Under the pieces are notes generated by a model, which worked only from the letters and a program-made list of their open reading frames with translations, ran no database searches and was not told the DNA's origin. From NCBI GenBank assembly GCA_013817065.1, contig JACDDJ010000034.1, positions 1-14,492 of the forward strand: a stretch of 14,492 nt of DNA, written 5' to 3'. This DNA comes from Acidobacteriota bacterium (GTDB taxonomy: Bacteria; Acidobacteriota; Vicinamibacteria; Vicinamibacterales; 2-12-FULL-66-21). The stretch's first letter is position 1. Each line of letters starts with the position of its first letter. Shown in pieces: positions 7,901 through 13,596 of the stretch. The position numbers were made by a program, and so were the translations under genes.

Positions 7901-9864
7901 ACCTCACGTGGACTGATGCAGCGACGGACGAGACCGGCTTCAAGGTCGAGCGATGTGCCGGGACCTGCTCGAACTTCGTGGAAGTGGCGCAGCTTGGCGC
8001 CAACGCGAGCAGCTACAGTGACATCGGCAGAACTGCGGATACGACCTACACGTACCGGGTGCGCGCCTACAACGCCGCCGGCGGCTCGCCGTATGCTGGC
8101 CCGGTCGAGGCCCGGACCCTGCCGGCGCCGCCGCCGCCGCCCGCCGCGCCGAGCAACCTGGTGCTGTCCGTGGTCAGCACCACCCAGATCGATCTCGCCT
8201 GGGTCGACAACTCGACCGATGAGTCGTCCTTCAAGATCGAGCGGTGCACTGGCACCGGGTGCACGAACTTCGTGCAGATCGCCGAAGTCGCTGCGGACGT
8301 GAACGGCTACGCGAACACGAACCTGCAGGCCGGCACGTCATACAGCTATCGTGTTCGGGCGCGTGGTGCAGGGGGCGACTCGGCGTATGCGGAATCGGCG
8401 ACCGCCACGACGCACGCCCCGGCCCCGACGGTTCCGGCCGCGCCGGGAAATCTCGCCGCACGAGCCGTGTCAGCGAGCCAGATCGATTTGAACTGGAGTG
8501 ACAACTCCTCTGATGAGGACGGCTTCCTGATCGAGCGCTGCTTCGGTTCCGCGTGCGTCGACTTCGTCCAGATCGCGCAAACTGCCGCGGGCGTGACCAC
8601 GTTTGCGAATACCGGTCTGGCGTCAAACACAACGTACAGCTACCGTGTCCGCGCCTACAACATTGTCGGGCCGTCGGGATACGCCAATACCGCAGAGGCG
8701 ACCACGCAGGAAGCCCCGGTGGCAGCCCCAGCGGCCCCGACCAACCTCGTGTCCACCGCTGTGTCCAGCACACAGATCGATCTCACGTGGACCGACGCCT
8801 CGACGAACGAAAGCGGCTTCCGCGTCGAACGCTGCAACGGAGCCGGCTGCACGAACTTCGTGGAGGTGGCGCAGGTGAGTGCCAACCTGCAGCGCTACAG
8901 CGACACGACGCTGGTCGGGAGCACGACCTATAGCTATCGCGTTCGGGCCGTCAACACCGGTGGCAGCTCGCCGTACTCGAACGTATCGGAGGCCACGACT
9001 CCGCCGGCACCTCCGCTGGCGCCGAATTCGCTTACGGCGACCGCGGTGTCCAGCACGCAGGTCAATCTGGCCTGGACCGACAGCGCGACTGATGAGGCAG
9101 GGTTCCGCGTCGAACGTTGTGAAGGGGTCGGCTGTGCCACCTTTGCCGAAATCGGGCAGACCGCGGCGAACGTAACCAGCTACAGCGATCTGCAGCGGGC
9201 CCCGGGCACGTCCTACACCTACCGTGTGCGAGCCTTCAACACTGGCGGCACGTCCGCCTACTCCAACTCGGCCAGCGTGACGACAGCCGTCGCGGCTCCG
9301 GCCGCGCCGAGTTCGCTCACCGCCACGTTGATTGCGAGCACGACCATCGGTCTCGCCTGGATCGACAACTCCACCGACGAGACTGGATTCAGCATTGAGC
9401 GCTGCCAGGGCACGGGCTGCACGAACTTCCTGCCGCTCGCGCAGGCTGGCCAGAACGTGACCGGCTACACGGATGCGGGGCTCCTGCCGGGGACGACGTA
9501 TACGTATCGGGTGCGGGCGTTCAACGGTGGCGGCAACTCCAGCTACTCGGCGGCCGCGAGTGCTGCAACACCGGCCCCGACCGTCCCGTCCCCGCCGACG
9601 AACCTGACGGCGAGTTCGCCGACGCATCGACGTGTCGACCTGGAGTGGGTCGATAACTCCGGCGACGAAACCGGCTTCCGACTGGAGCGGTCCACCGACG
9701 GCACGACGTTCGTCGAGATTGCGACCGTGACGGCAGGCGTCACGATCTACAAGGACAACGGATTGACGCCCAACACTCTCTACTACTACAGGGTCCGCGC
9801 GTACAACGCGGCGGGGCACTCGGGCTATTCGAACGTGGTCCAGATCAGGACCCGGGCAAGATAG
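1942..9864 (+). CDS. Giant secreted Kelch / galactose oxidase-like / fibronectin III protein
   Basis: The product is about 2640 residues. The ATG at 1942 opens an Arg-rich n-region and a hydrophobic core (LLLLALAIVQLV), a good signal peptide; the frame also stays open to a TTG at 1891. Approximate domains: six Kelch blades (36-326, repeated YDP.T..W motifs), DUF1349-like sandwich (331-512), bacterial Ig-like domain (518-610), second DUF1349-like sandwich (616-796), third lectin-like sandwich (810-1019), PKD (1023-1109), galactose oxidase/glyoxal oxidase-like propeller plus DUF1929-type domain (1111-1580), and eleven FnIII repeats (1581-2640). Copper-radical landmarks: Cys1178 (IYCSGHS), Tyr1231 (RWYPS), His1439 (RLHHS) and His1521 (MTHHF). 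The axial Tyr position is His1438, so classical oxidase activity is uncertain. No sorting signal or membrane anchor is visible at the C terminus (RTRAR). I infer an extracellular carbohydrate-binding or carbohydrate-oxidising surface protein. Homologues include fungal galactose oxidase, Streptomyces GlxA and Stigmatella FbfB. Confidence 0.9.
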   Translation: MRIGRPRGVRPLRLLLLALAIVQLVRWTSALGLAGGIWSAEISLPVAVQEVSVAALNNQVYVIGGSSSQFRVNTVYRFDPLSPGWIARAPYPGTPRDHIGVAAVQGFLYVLGGVAEWPAPSVETVQRYDPSTDTWTTVAPLPTARGAMAVAALNNKIYAAGGLVNGASVADFTVYDPATNKWKALPPMPTPRDHAVGVALNGQFYVTGGRSQGICSPLATVEVFDPAAGVWRSAAPMKYARGGHGAAAVDGSLYVFGGEGGAGTCGIIPSTEEYNPATNTWTDTAPMPTPRHGTGGAVIGSTVYVPGGATQQGDAPTSVVEKFTTSTTQALPAPWTSMDIGAVGLAGSATHSNGVFTIKGAGADIWGTDDSFHFVHQPVTGDVNIVARVTAVQNTHEYAKAGIMLRGSLATNAPHVILSYMPGGEIEFMTRSSTGAQTTYPTRVSGASLPVWLRLTRTGAQVTGYWSTNGTAWIQIGTASPTLPATVYAGLPVLSHDTRVLNTATLDNVAVTTPTTTNPPPTVAITAPANGATFTAPASVTITASASDSNGTVTGVQFFVNGASVGTDTTSPYSVSWNGPSVGTHTLTAVATDSGSAQAQSSPVTVTVAAASSSPLPAPWTAIDIGNVGATGSATTSGGIFTVKGAGEDIWGPTDAFSFVHQTVSGDQQIVARVTSLQNTHPNAKAGVMVRESLDANARHVTMNLTPSVGQEFLRRATPGGLTVVTSGRSQGAPYWVKLVRQGNVFSGYTSADGNVWELIGSDTIAMGSAVYAGLAVTSHSYSVLTTATFENVSASPPGDGAPLPPIPRSTLTDSFDDNQRDTAKWYRGAVTYFGYIGDENGDYHPASDMLVRTVEQNGRLEITPRVNTGGRRYNGYVSVNTFDFSGKHAGVQAVQAPNPSSAADMVFSVAANEYNWYRFHVVLGSLLLEATVGGAQTTSTIAYSPTQHKFWRLRHHAGTNTIIWETSADRSSWVVQRTAALAISLANVRVELVAGTHQKESQPGIAIFDTFRLEPDTPAGTNKPPVADPGGPYTGTAGQPVQFNGSASYDPDGTIAQYYWNFGDGSTATGATVTHSYATPGVYNAVLKVTDSVGATTSASAKTTQIVPSVVGQWSRPVDLPIVGVHVHVLPTGKLLMWQHESTSVPYLWDAVANSGTFEPVPIHSNQNGTRRDSIYCSGHSFLPDGRLFATGGHLEPLDDTVHGSKLTNIFDPALGKWFSGPDMNDGRWYPSNVTLGDGSTLVLSGSIDDNFADQGVEGYPYRVNQLPQVYGLNGQFRSLTSALMKLPLYPMAYLAPNGKAFVAGPAKLTQYLDTAGTGAWTVVGNSNYGNRPYGASVMYEPGKILLVGGDQDAPTKTAEVIDLNVASPSWRYVGSTEVGRTRASATVLPDGKVLIGGGHSTSGFSPGAGAVMTTEMWDPATEQWSKMADASVARLHHSAALLLPDAPVLFLGGGQPTGVGDYEHYDAEFYSPPYLFKGPRPTISVAPSKVTHGQTFTIDTPDVTSISQVTWIRLPSMTHHFNQNQGINKLTFTKTPTGLSVTAPSSGNLAPPGPYMLFILNGSGVPSVAKIVTLENVTPPLAPGNLVANAGSATQVTLTWTDTSTNEAGFKIERCVGSTCTSFVEIGQTTAGTASYSDVGLTASTTYRYRVRAFNPAGNSAYSNIASATTVALPPAAPTNLAASAASSTAANLAWTDNATDEAGFRIERCQGSGCANFTEVAQVGANVSTFGDTGLTASTSYSYRVRAFNAAGTSGYSNTASTTTIAPPPAAPAAPAKLAAVAVSSTQIALTWGDMSSDESGFKIERCTGLTCTAFVQVAQVGVNVTGYDDMGVAAGTAYTYRVASFNGAGAAYSNTAQASTPEAPPAPPTAPSALTATAQSSDRIALAWQDASSDESGFRIERCTGVGCTTFVQIAQTAANVITLGDTGLLGGTSYTYRLRAYNSAGDSGHSNTATATTPAPAPTAPAAPTNLSAAAVSSSRIDLTWTDAATDETGFKVERCAGTCSNFVEVAQLGANASSYSDIGRTADTTYTYRVRAYNAAGGSPYAGPVEARTLPAPPPPPAAPSNLVLSVVSTTQIDLAWVDNSTDESSFKIERCTGTGCTNFVQIAEVAADVNGYANTNLQAGTSYSYRVRARGAGGDSAYAESATATTHAPAPTVPAAPGNLAARAVSASQIDLNWSDNSSDEDGFLIERCFGSACVDFVQIAQTAAGVTTFANTGLASNTTYSYRVRAYNIVGPSGYANTAEATTQEAPVAAPAAPTNLVSTAVSSTQIDLTWTDASTNESGFRVERCNGAGCTNFVEVAQVSANLQRYSDTTLVGSTTYSYRVRAVNTGGSSPYSNVSEATTPPAPPLAPNSLTATAVSSTQVNLAWTDSATDEAGFRVERCEGVGCATFAEIGQTAANVTSYSDLQRAPGTSYTYRVRAFNTGGTSAYSNSASVTTAVAAPAAPSSLTATLIASTTIGLAWIDNSTDETGFSIERCQGTGCTNFLPLAQAGQNVTGYTDAGLLPGTTYTYRVRAFNGGGNSSYSAAASAATPAPTVPSPPTNLTASSPTHRRVDLEWVDNSGDETGFRLERSTDGTTFVEIATVTAGVTIYKDNGLTPNTLYYYRVRAYNAAGHSGYSNVVQIRTRAR
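6682..9861 (+). repeat. Eleven tandem fibronectin type III repeats
   Basis: Eleven repeats of about 96 residues follow one another, starting near 6682, 6970, 7261, 7552, 7846, 8140, 8431, 8728, 9016, 9298 and 9583. Each has a P.AP..L start, a W.D.S.DE.GF..ER core and a TTY.YRVRA.N..G.S.YSN end. Repeats 1-10 carry a Cys pair after ER (C-x4-C, or C-x3-C in repeat 5), probably an intradomain disulfide. Repeat 11 lacks both cysteines. Linkers are rich in Pro and Ala. The units are diverged at DNA level, so the array is old rather than a recent expansion. Confidence 0.9.
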
Positions 9865-9870
9865 GCCCGG
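9852..9870 (+). terminator. Possible hairpin over the giant gene's stop codon
   Basis: CCGGGC and GCCCGG form a 6-bp GC stem around a 7-base loop that includes most of the stop codon at 9862-9864. No T-run follows, so this is a weak terminator candidate. Confidence 0.2.
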
Positions 9871-10082
9871 CTTCCCGCCGTGAAAAGGGCAGACGGGCAC
9901 GGGAACGATCGCATCCCGCCAGCGACCCACCGTGCGCTAATTGCTCCGGCCGTACACCGCGAAGGGGTTAGCGCGTTCCTCGCGTATCTGCGGCGCGCGA
10001 TCCCAAATCGAATCAGCAACGAATCCGGAGGATCTCGCGCAAACCGGTTCCTGGGCCAATCGATACGGATCACGCCTGGCCA

Positions 10083-10491
10083 ACTGATACACGCGTCCTG
10101 GCGGGGGACTGGCATCACGCCGCGATTGACGGACGGCGCGACGCTGCACGATTCCGGTGGCCCCTACACCCGTCTCGACCTGTGGCGATCTCGCGTCGTT
10201 CGCCCGCCGTACGATCCGGACCGGCACGTCTTCCCGGACGGTCAACTCCCGGAGTGGCTGGTGCTGCCGTCGTCGGTGCTCGACTCCTACGCGTCCACTC
10301 CGCCGACGCTCGCGAATCTCGCGCGGGAGCGCTATGTCCCGGTTCATCGAGTGCAGGGAAGACGACGGGGGAGGGCCGGTGTCTACGACTTGCAGGACGC
10401 GTTCTTTCTTCCGTTCAGCCGTTTTCAGGACGTCCTGAGACCAGGACCGACGATTACGATCTATCGTCGCAAGGATCTGCCGGGCCATTAG
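10083..10491 (+). pseudogene. Frameshifted, 5'-truncated copy of the glycosyltransferase tail
   Basis: This fragment matches the glycosyltransferase tail at 50-457. From 10126 to the TAG at 10489-10491 the two proteins share about 109 of 121 residues with no gaps. Near 10113 this copy has one extra base (GGCATCACG against GGCTCACG), so the upstream DTR..A..W segment is read in another frame. Clear similarity stops near 10083, and no upstream glycosyltransferase body is present. An open frame does run from 9880 through the fragment, but its first 70 or so residues do not resemble the family. I therefore read it as a gene remnant. Many of the differences from copy 1 are at third codon positions, suggesting that this copy evolved as a working paralogue before it was broken. 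Confidence 0.75.
10083..10491 (+). repeat. Direct repeat copy 2 (glycosyltransferase tail)
   Basis: This is the partner of the repeat at 50-457, same orientation, with about 9.6 kb between the copies. That interval holds the family 2 glycosyltransferase and the giant secreted protein gene. Homologous recombination between the copies would delete both genes. Confidence 0.9.
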
Positions 10492-10518
10492 TTGCTGCCG
10501 TAGCGCGCCGCGGTGACG

Positions 10519-11909
10519 TTAGCGCGGCTTCACTTGAATGTTCTTCAGGAGGCCGTCGAGGTCTGCGCGGCGAAGCAACCGTCCGTCGAGTACGACGGCG
10601 TGTATCCGTCGGGCGTTTGCGATGTCGGCGAGCGGGTCGGCATCGAGGAGGACCAGATCGGCGTGACGGCCGATCGTGACGCTTCCCCGTAGTTCCTGTT
10701 CGCGAGGAAGCGGGCGGCGTCCAGTGTCGCCATTCGGAGGACCCGCGCTGGCGACAGTCCGGCGCCGACCAAGAGTTCCAATTCGTCCGCGAAAGCGAAT
10801 CCGGCGAGCCAGGAATCCGTTCCCACCAGTAGTCCGGCTCCGGCGGCGTCCAGTTCGCGGACGAGCCGCGACTGTGCCGCAAGGCCGCGCTGGGTCGCGG
10901 CATAGTCAGCATCCGTGAAGCCTGCCAGGTAGCGTTCGGTGCTGCGATCGGGTAGGCCCCGAAGACTGAGGTGGCGCACCTCGGCTCTTGACAGCAGTCG
11001 AGCGTGCGCTGCGGCGGGCGACATTTCGTGAACCGAGAACACCAGTGTCGGGCAGTTCCATACGCCCGCTGCCGCGGTTCGGGCTGCGAGGGGACCAAAA
11101 CGCGCGGGGTCGATGTTGTTCCATGCAACACTTCGGTCCCGAAACGACGCGGTTGGCTGCACCGCCGCCAACGGCGGGAGAAGTTCAACGAGGTAGCCGC
11201 GGAGGTGTTCGATGGACGACTGTCGTGCGGCGAGTGCACCCGCCAAACCGACCTCGAACGGCACGTGTCCGGCCACAGGTAGACCGGCCTGCCGTGCAGC
11301 CGTCACGACTGCCTCGTACACCGCCGGCGCCATCCAGTTGTAGACCTTCACGAAATCGTACCCGGCGGCCCGTTGCTGCTCGATCTCTCTCCGCGCGGCC
11401 CCGGCATCGTCTACGGCGTGATTGTCGGGGTGGCGCAAGGGGCTCGCTTCGACGACGGGTCCGGCGGTGATGATGCGCGGCGCGACCAGCCGTCCTGCCG
11501 CCGCGCGGGCCCGGAAATCCAGATGCGTCGAGTCCCCGGCCATGTTCCGGACGGTCGTGACTTCATTGGTCACGTAGGTGACGAGATCGCCCTCTGTGTA
11601 GAGGCGGACGTGCATGTCGACAAAGCCCGGCGCGAGGAACCGCCCCGCTCCCTCCACGATGGACGCGCCGGTCGGCACACGAAGGCTCTCTGTTGGACCC
11701 AGTGCGGTGATGCGGCTACCCTCGATCACGACCGTCTGCTTGCGAAGCAGCCTGGCGTGTTCGACGTCCACGACCGTCACGTCGCGCACCACGAGAGTCG
11801 TGGAGGTCGAAGCCGGGGAGATGGCGTCGTTCGGCGGCCGTTGGGCGCCGGCGAGCACCGCGGTCAACACAGCAAGCGCCGAGATCAGACGTAATGAGAG
11901 CGTCAGCAT
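10519..11909 (-). pseudogene. Exported amidohydrolase with 3' frameshift and altered metal site
   Basis: The gene encodes a metal-dependent amidohydrolase of the imidazolonepropionase/prolidase-like group. The ATG at 11909 gives a signal peptide ending near LAGA. The barrel core follows: APGFVDMHVR (93-102), FVKVYN with the carboxylated Lys188, AGHVPF with His215, SIEHL with His235 and VGTDSW with Asp365. The usual HxH reads H100-V-R102, so one metal ligand is missing. After Phe401-Leu402 (near 10704) the frame changes. The open frame continues to a stop at 10545 with unrelated sequence. The expected ending is in another frame: REQELRGSVTIGRHADLVLL, then DADPLADI, finishing at a TAA at 10519-10521. 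Losing one base in the CTCGCG at 10701-10706 would explain it. Repaired, the protein would have about 463 residues. Either defect could be a sequencing error, but together they suggest decay. The enzyme's substrate is unknown. Confidence 0.75.
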
Positions 11910-12225
11910 GGGTTCAGGGTTCAGTCGGCCGCACATCATCGCATGAGGATCACTTGCAGCGAAATCCGCAGATAACGCAGCTCGACGATGCCGCTCTTTG
12001 AGATCGTTGCGGGTTCGCATGAAGGACCCCTCCGTGCGCAAGCGGGTCCGAGAGCTTCGGCCTCGAGAGTCGGTTCCCTCGCGTACTTCCTGCCGCCGGA
12101 GGTCGACAACGGTGCAGTGGCTGGACTACCAGGCAAAGTCAGTCGGCGCCCCGCTAGAGATGAACGTTCAGCGCACGCTCTGAGGCAGCGCCGAGCCGCT
12201 TCTCCAGATAGGTGTACCATTCGGC
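11910..12225. other. Intergenic region, no recognisable gene
   Basis: These 316 bases lie between the divergent amidohydrolase and lipoprotein genes. Short open frames exist on both strands, for example 11998-12183 on plus, but none has a good ribosome binding site or a recognisable motif. Promoters for both neighbours should be here; I cannot identify them. Confidence 0.4.
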
Positions 12226-12612
12226 ATGCGTGTAACGTCCCGCCTGTCAGTCGTCGTCGCCTTACTCGTCCTCGGCGGGTGCGGATCAAATCTCAGCGTC
12301 AGCACCATCCAGCTCGGTCGCTCGCTCAACGCGGACAGCTCGGTTGCCAGCCATACCACGCGCTTCACGCCCAACGAGACCATCTACGCGTCGGTGCTCA
12401 CCACCGGGGTGGGGACTGGAGTCATCAAGGTCAAGTGGACATACGCGGGAAGGGTGATGGGGGAGCCCACGAAGGAGGTGCGAGGCGCCGCGGCGACCGA
12501 GTTTCACCTGCAGAGCGCCGGCGGCCTGCCGGTGGGTGACTACAGCGTCGAGGCGTTTCTCGATGGCGTCTCCGCGGGCACGCGCGACTTCCGCGTGGAT
12601 GTGCAGAAGTAG
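12226..12612 (+). CDS. Small lipoprotein with Ig-like beta fold, function unknown
   Basis: The product is 128 residues. It begins with a short basic region and a hydrophobic stretch ending in a lipobox, LGGC, with Cys19 as the lipidation site. It should therefore be a membrane-anchored periplasmic or outer-membrane lipoprotein. The rest (about 20-128) is predicted to be mostly beta strand. It includes VKWTYAG (near 68-74) and a final part with GLPVGDYSVEAFLDG, a strand pattern typical of Ig-like folds that bind partners outside the cytoplasm. I do not recognise a named family. The ATG at 12226 is the only start that gives the signal sequence; an AGGTG lies 12 bases upstream. It converges on the zinc-ribbon gene, 31 bases away. 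Confidence 0.8.
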   Translation: MRVTSRLSVVVALLVLGGCGSNLSVSTIQLGRSLNADSSVASHTTRFTPNETIYASVLTTGVGTGVIKVKWTYAGRVMGEPTKEVRGAAATEFHLQSAGGLPVGDYSVEAFLDGVSAGTRDFRVDVQK

Positions 12613-12618
12613 GCTGGC

Positions 12619-12640
12619 GCGGACAGCCGTCCGCTATTCT
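12619..12640 (+). terminator. Intrinsic terminator-like hairpin between convergent genes
   Basis: GCGGAC and GTCCGC form a perfect 6-bp stem around an AGCC loop at 12619-12634, followed by TATTCT and then GTCTTAT. It sits 6 bases after the lipoprotein stop codon. The T-rich tail favours the plus-strand gene, although the T-run is broken. Confidence 0.5.
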
Positions 12641-12643
12641 GTC

Positions 12644-12862
12644 TTATCGGCGGCCGGCGTAGGATTCGAGAAACCCGCATTGGGTGCATCGAAATGTCAC
12701 GACGCTGTGACGCGTGCGGCCTAGCATCTTCATCCCGGTCCAGATCGAGTAGCGCGGTTCACCGGACGCCCACTCCGACTGCGCGACGGCGCCATACGTA
12801 TTGTCGACAGTGAATCCAGGCTCCATTGAACTCTGGCACTTGGGGCACTGCGGATCGCTCAT
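12644..12862 (-). CDS. Small zinc-ribbon protein (DUF6487-like)
   Basis: The product is 72 residues from the ATG at 12862. Two cysteine pairs, CPKC (6-9) and CTQC (59-62), should bind one zinc ion. Between them is a middle section with W31, W41 and an RYSIWTGMK segment, followed by FRCTQCGFLESYA near the end. This layout matches the small zinc-ribbon proteins grouped as DUF6487, a family of unknown function; I assign it from memory of the motif pattern. No signal peptide or membrane helix is present, so it should be cytoplasmic. The frame stays open far upstream to 13756, but that part overlaps two clear plus-strand genes and looks non-coding. The gene is convergent with the lipoprotein gene. 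Confidence 0.75.
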   Translation of the reverse strand: MSDPQCPKCQSSMEPGFTVDNTYGAVAQSEWASGEPRYSIWTGMKMLGRTRHSVVTFRCTQCGFLESYAGRR

Positions 12863-13210
12863 GGTGCGATTGTACGCCCCCCGATCTCTTCGGAGAGGAA
12901 CACGCGACTGGGTAACGCCGGTTGCTTCGCGATCTACTCGGAAGCCCGCCAATTTCGGATACTGCGTTCCCGCAGTTGTCGATCGTGCCAGGCACCGCGA
13001 CCGGTGGTTCACACCGCATCGCGGAGCCTCGACGATAACCCCAGATTCCTCAGACACATCCACCGTCCGTTCGTGGCAGCCGCTGCTCGGCCATCGCTTT
13101 GCCTCTGATCGTCGCGGCTGCCGAAACCGGCAATCATCAAAAGCGGCCCGACCTCTCGCTGAGACGCGCGCCGGGCGGCAGCCGATTTCACTCACAACGT
13201 GGAGGACAGC
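12863..13210. other. Divergent intergenic region upstream of comEA-like gene
   Basis: These 348 bases separate the zinc-ribbon gene (minus) from the comEA-like gene (plus). I see no supported gene. A small hairpin lies at 13119-13132 (TGCCG-AAAC-CGGCA), about 80 bases before the comEA-like ATG. Promoters for both genes are expected here but I cannot place them. Confidence 0.4.
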
Positions 13211-13555
13211 ATGAATCGTCTGACGATGGCTCTGGGGGCGTTGGTGGTAATGGGAATGGTAGCGTCGGTGCCGGTGCTCGCGCAGGACAAGCCGGCTGCG
13301 AAGCCGGCGAAGACCGCGGCCGCTCCCGTCGGTCCGGTCAATCTCAACACCGCGACGCAGGCGCAGCTCGAGACCCTGCCGGGTATCGGCGCGGCTTCGG
13401 CGAAGCGGATCATCGAGTACCGGGACAAGAACGGCAAGTTCACCAAGATCGAACAGTTGATGAACGTCAAGGGCATCGGCGAGAAGAGTTTCCTCAAGCT
13501 GAAGCCGATGATCACCATCGGTGCGGCGGCAACAGAAGGCTCTTCGTCTCGCTGA
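13211..13555 (+). CDS. ComEA-family helix-hairpin-helix DNA-binding protein
   Basis: The product is 114 residues. A signal peptide (about 1-24, ending PVLA) exports it. A short Ala/Pro/Lys linker leads to a helix-hairpin-helix pair. The first is NLNTATQAQLETLPGIG (44-60), the ComEA signature, and the second is LMNVKGIG (83-90). In competent bacteria, periplasmic ComEA-type proteins bind incoming double-stranded DNA and help pull it through the envelope. Export plus this motif supports that role here, but many such small proteins are untested. The start at 13211 has a GGAGG five bases upstream; a GTG at 13199 lies in frame but before that site. The pseudopilin gene follows after 41 bases, so they may be co-transcribed. 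Confidence 0.85.
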   Translation: MNRLTMALGALVVMGMVASVPVLAQDKPAAKPAKTAAAPVGPVNLNTATQAQLETLPGIGAASAKRIIEYRDKNGKFTKIEQLMNVKGIGEKSFLKLKPMITIGAAATEGSSSR

Positions 13556-13564
13556 GGCGCACCG

Positions 13565-13596
13565 GCCCGGCTTCGCACCCCATCGCGAGGCCGGGC
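13565..13596 (+). promoter_or_regulatory. Hairpin covering the pseudopilin ribosome binding site
   Basis: GCCCGGC (13565-13571) pairs with GCCGGGC (13590-13596), and TCGC (13573-13576) with GCGA (13585-13588). A T-G wobble joins the two, giving a stem of about 12 bp around an 8-base loop. The likely Shine-Dalgarno GAGG (13587-13590) is inside the 3' arm, and the ATG begins at the next base, 13597. The structure could limit translation of the pseudopilin. Since ATGCATTTATT follows, it could also act as an attenuating terminator after the comEA-like gene. Confidence 0.5.

Noticed and set aside
8623..9930. A 435-codon open frame on the minus strand opposite the FnIII repeats
   Set aside because: It repeats with the same period as the FnIII array because it is that array's antisense; no family motif is seen.
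9865..10082. Possible transposase or integrase remnant between the giant gene and the repeat copy
   Set aside because: A short stretch (AFLAYLRRAIPN) looked faintly like recombinase or transposase sequence, but there are no catalytic motifs, terminal inverted repeats or target duplications.
9880..10491. A 203-codon open frame that could be taken as an intact gene
   Set aside because: Only its last part matches the glycosyltransferase tail; the upstream part is a different frame of the homologous DNA after a one-base insertion, preceded by sequence with no recognisable motif.
11998..12183. A 61-codon plus-strand open frame before the lipoprotein gene
   Set aside because: No ribosome binding site, no motif and an Arg-rich composition typical of chance frames in GC-rich DNA.
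13099..13596. Upstream extension of the pseudopilin frame
   Set aside because: It overlaps the whole comEA-like gene in another frame, and the type IV leader needs a start close to 13597 or 13612.
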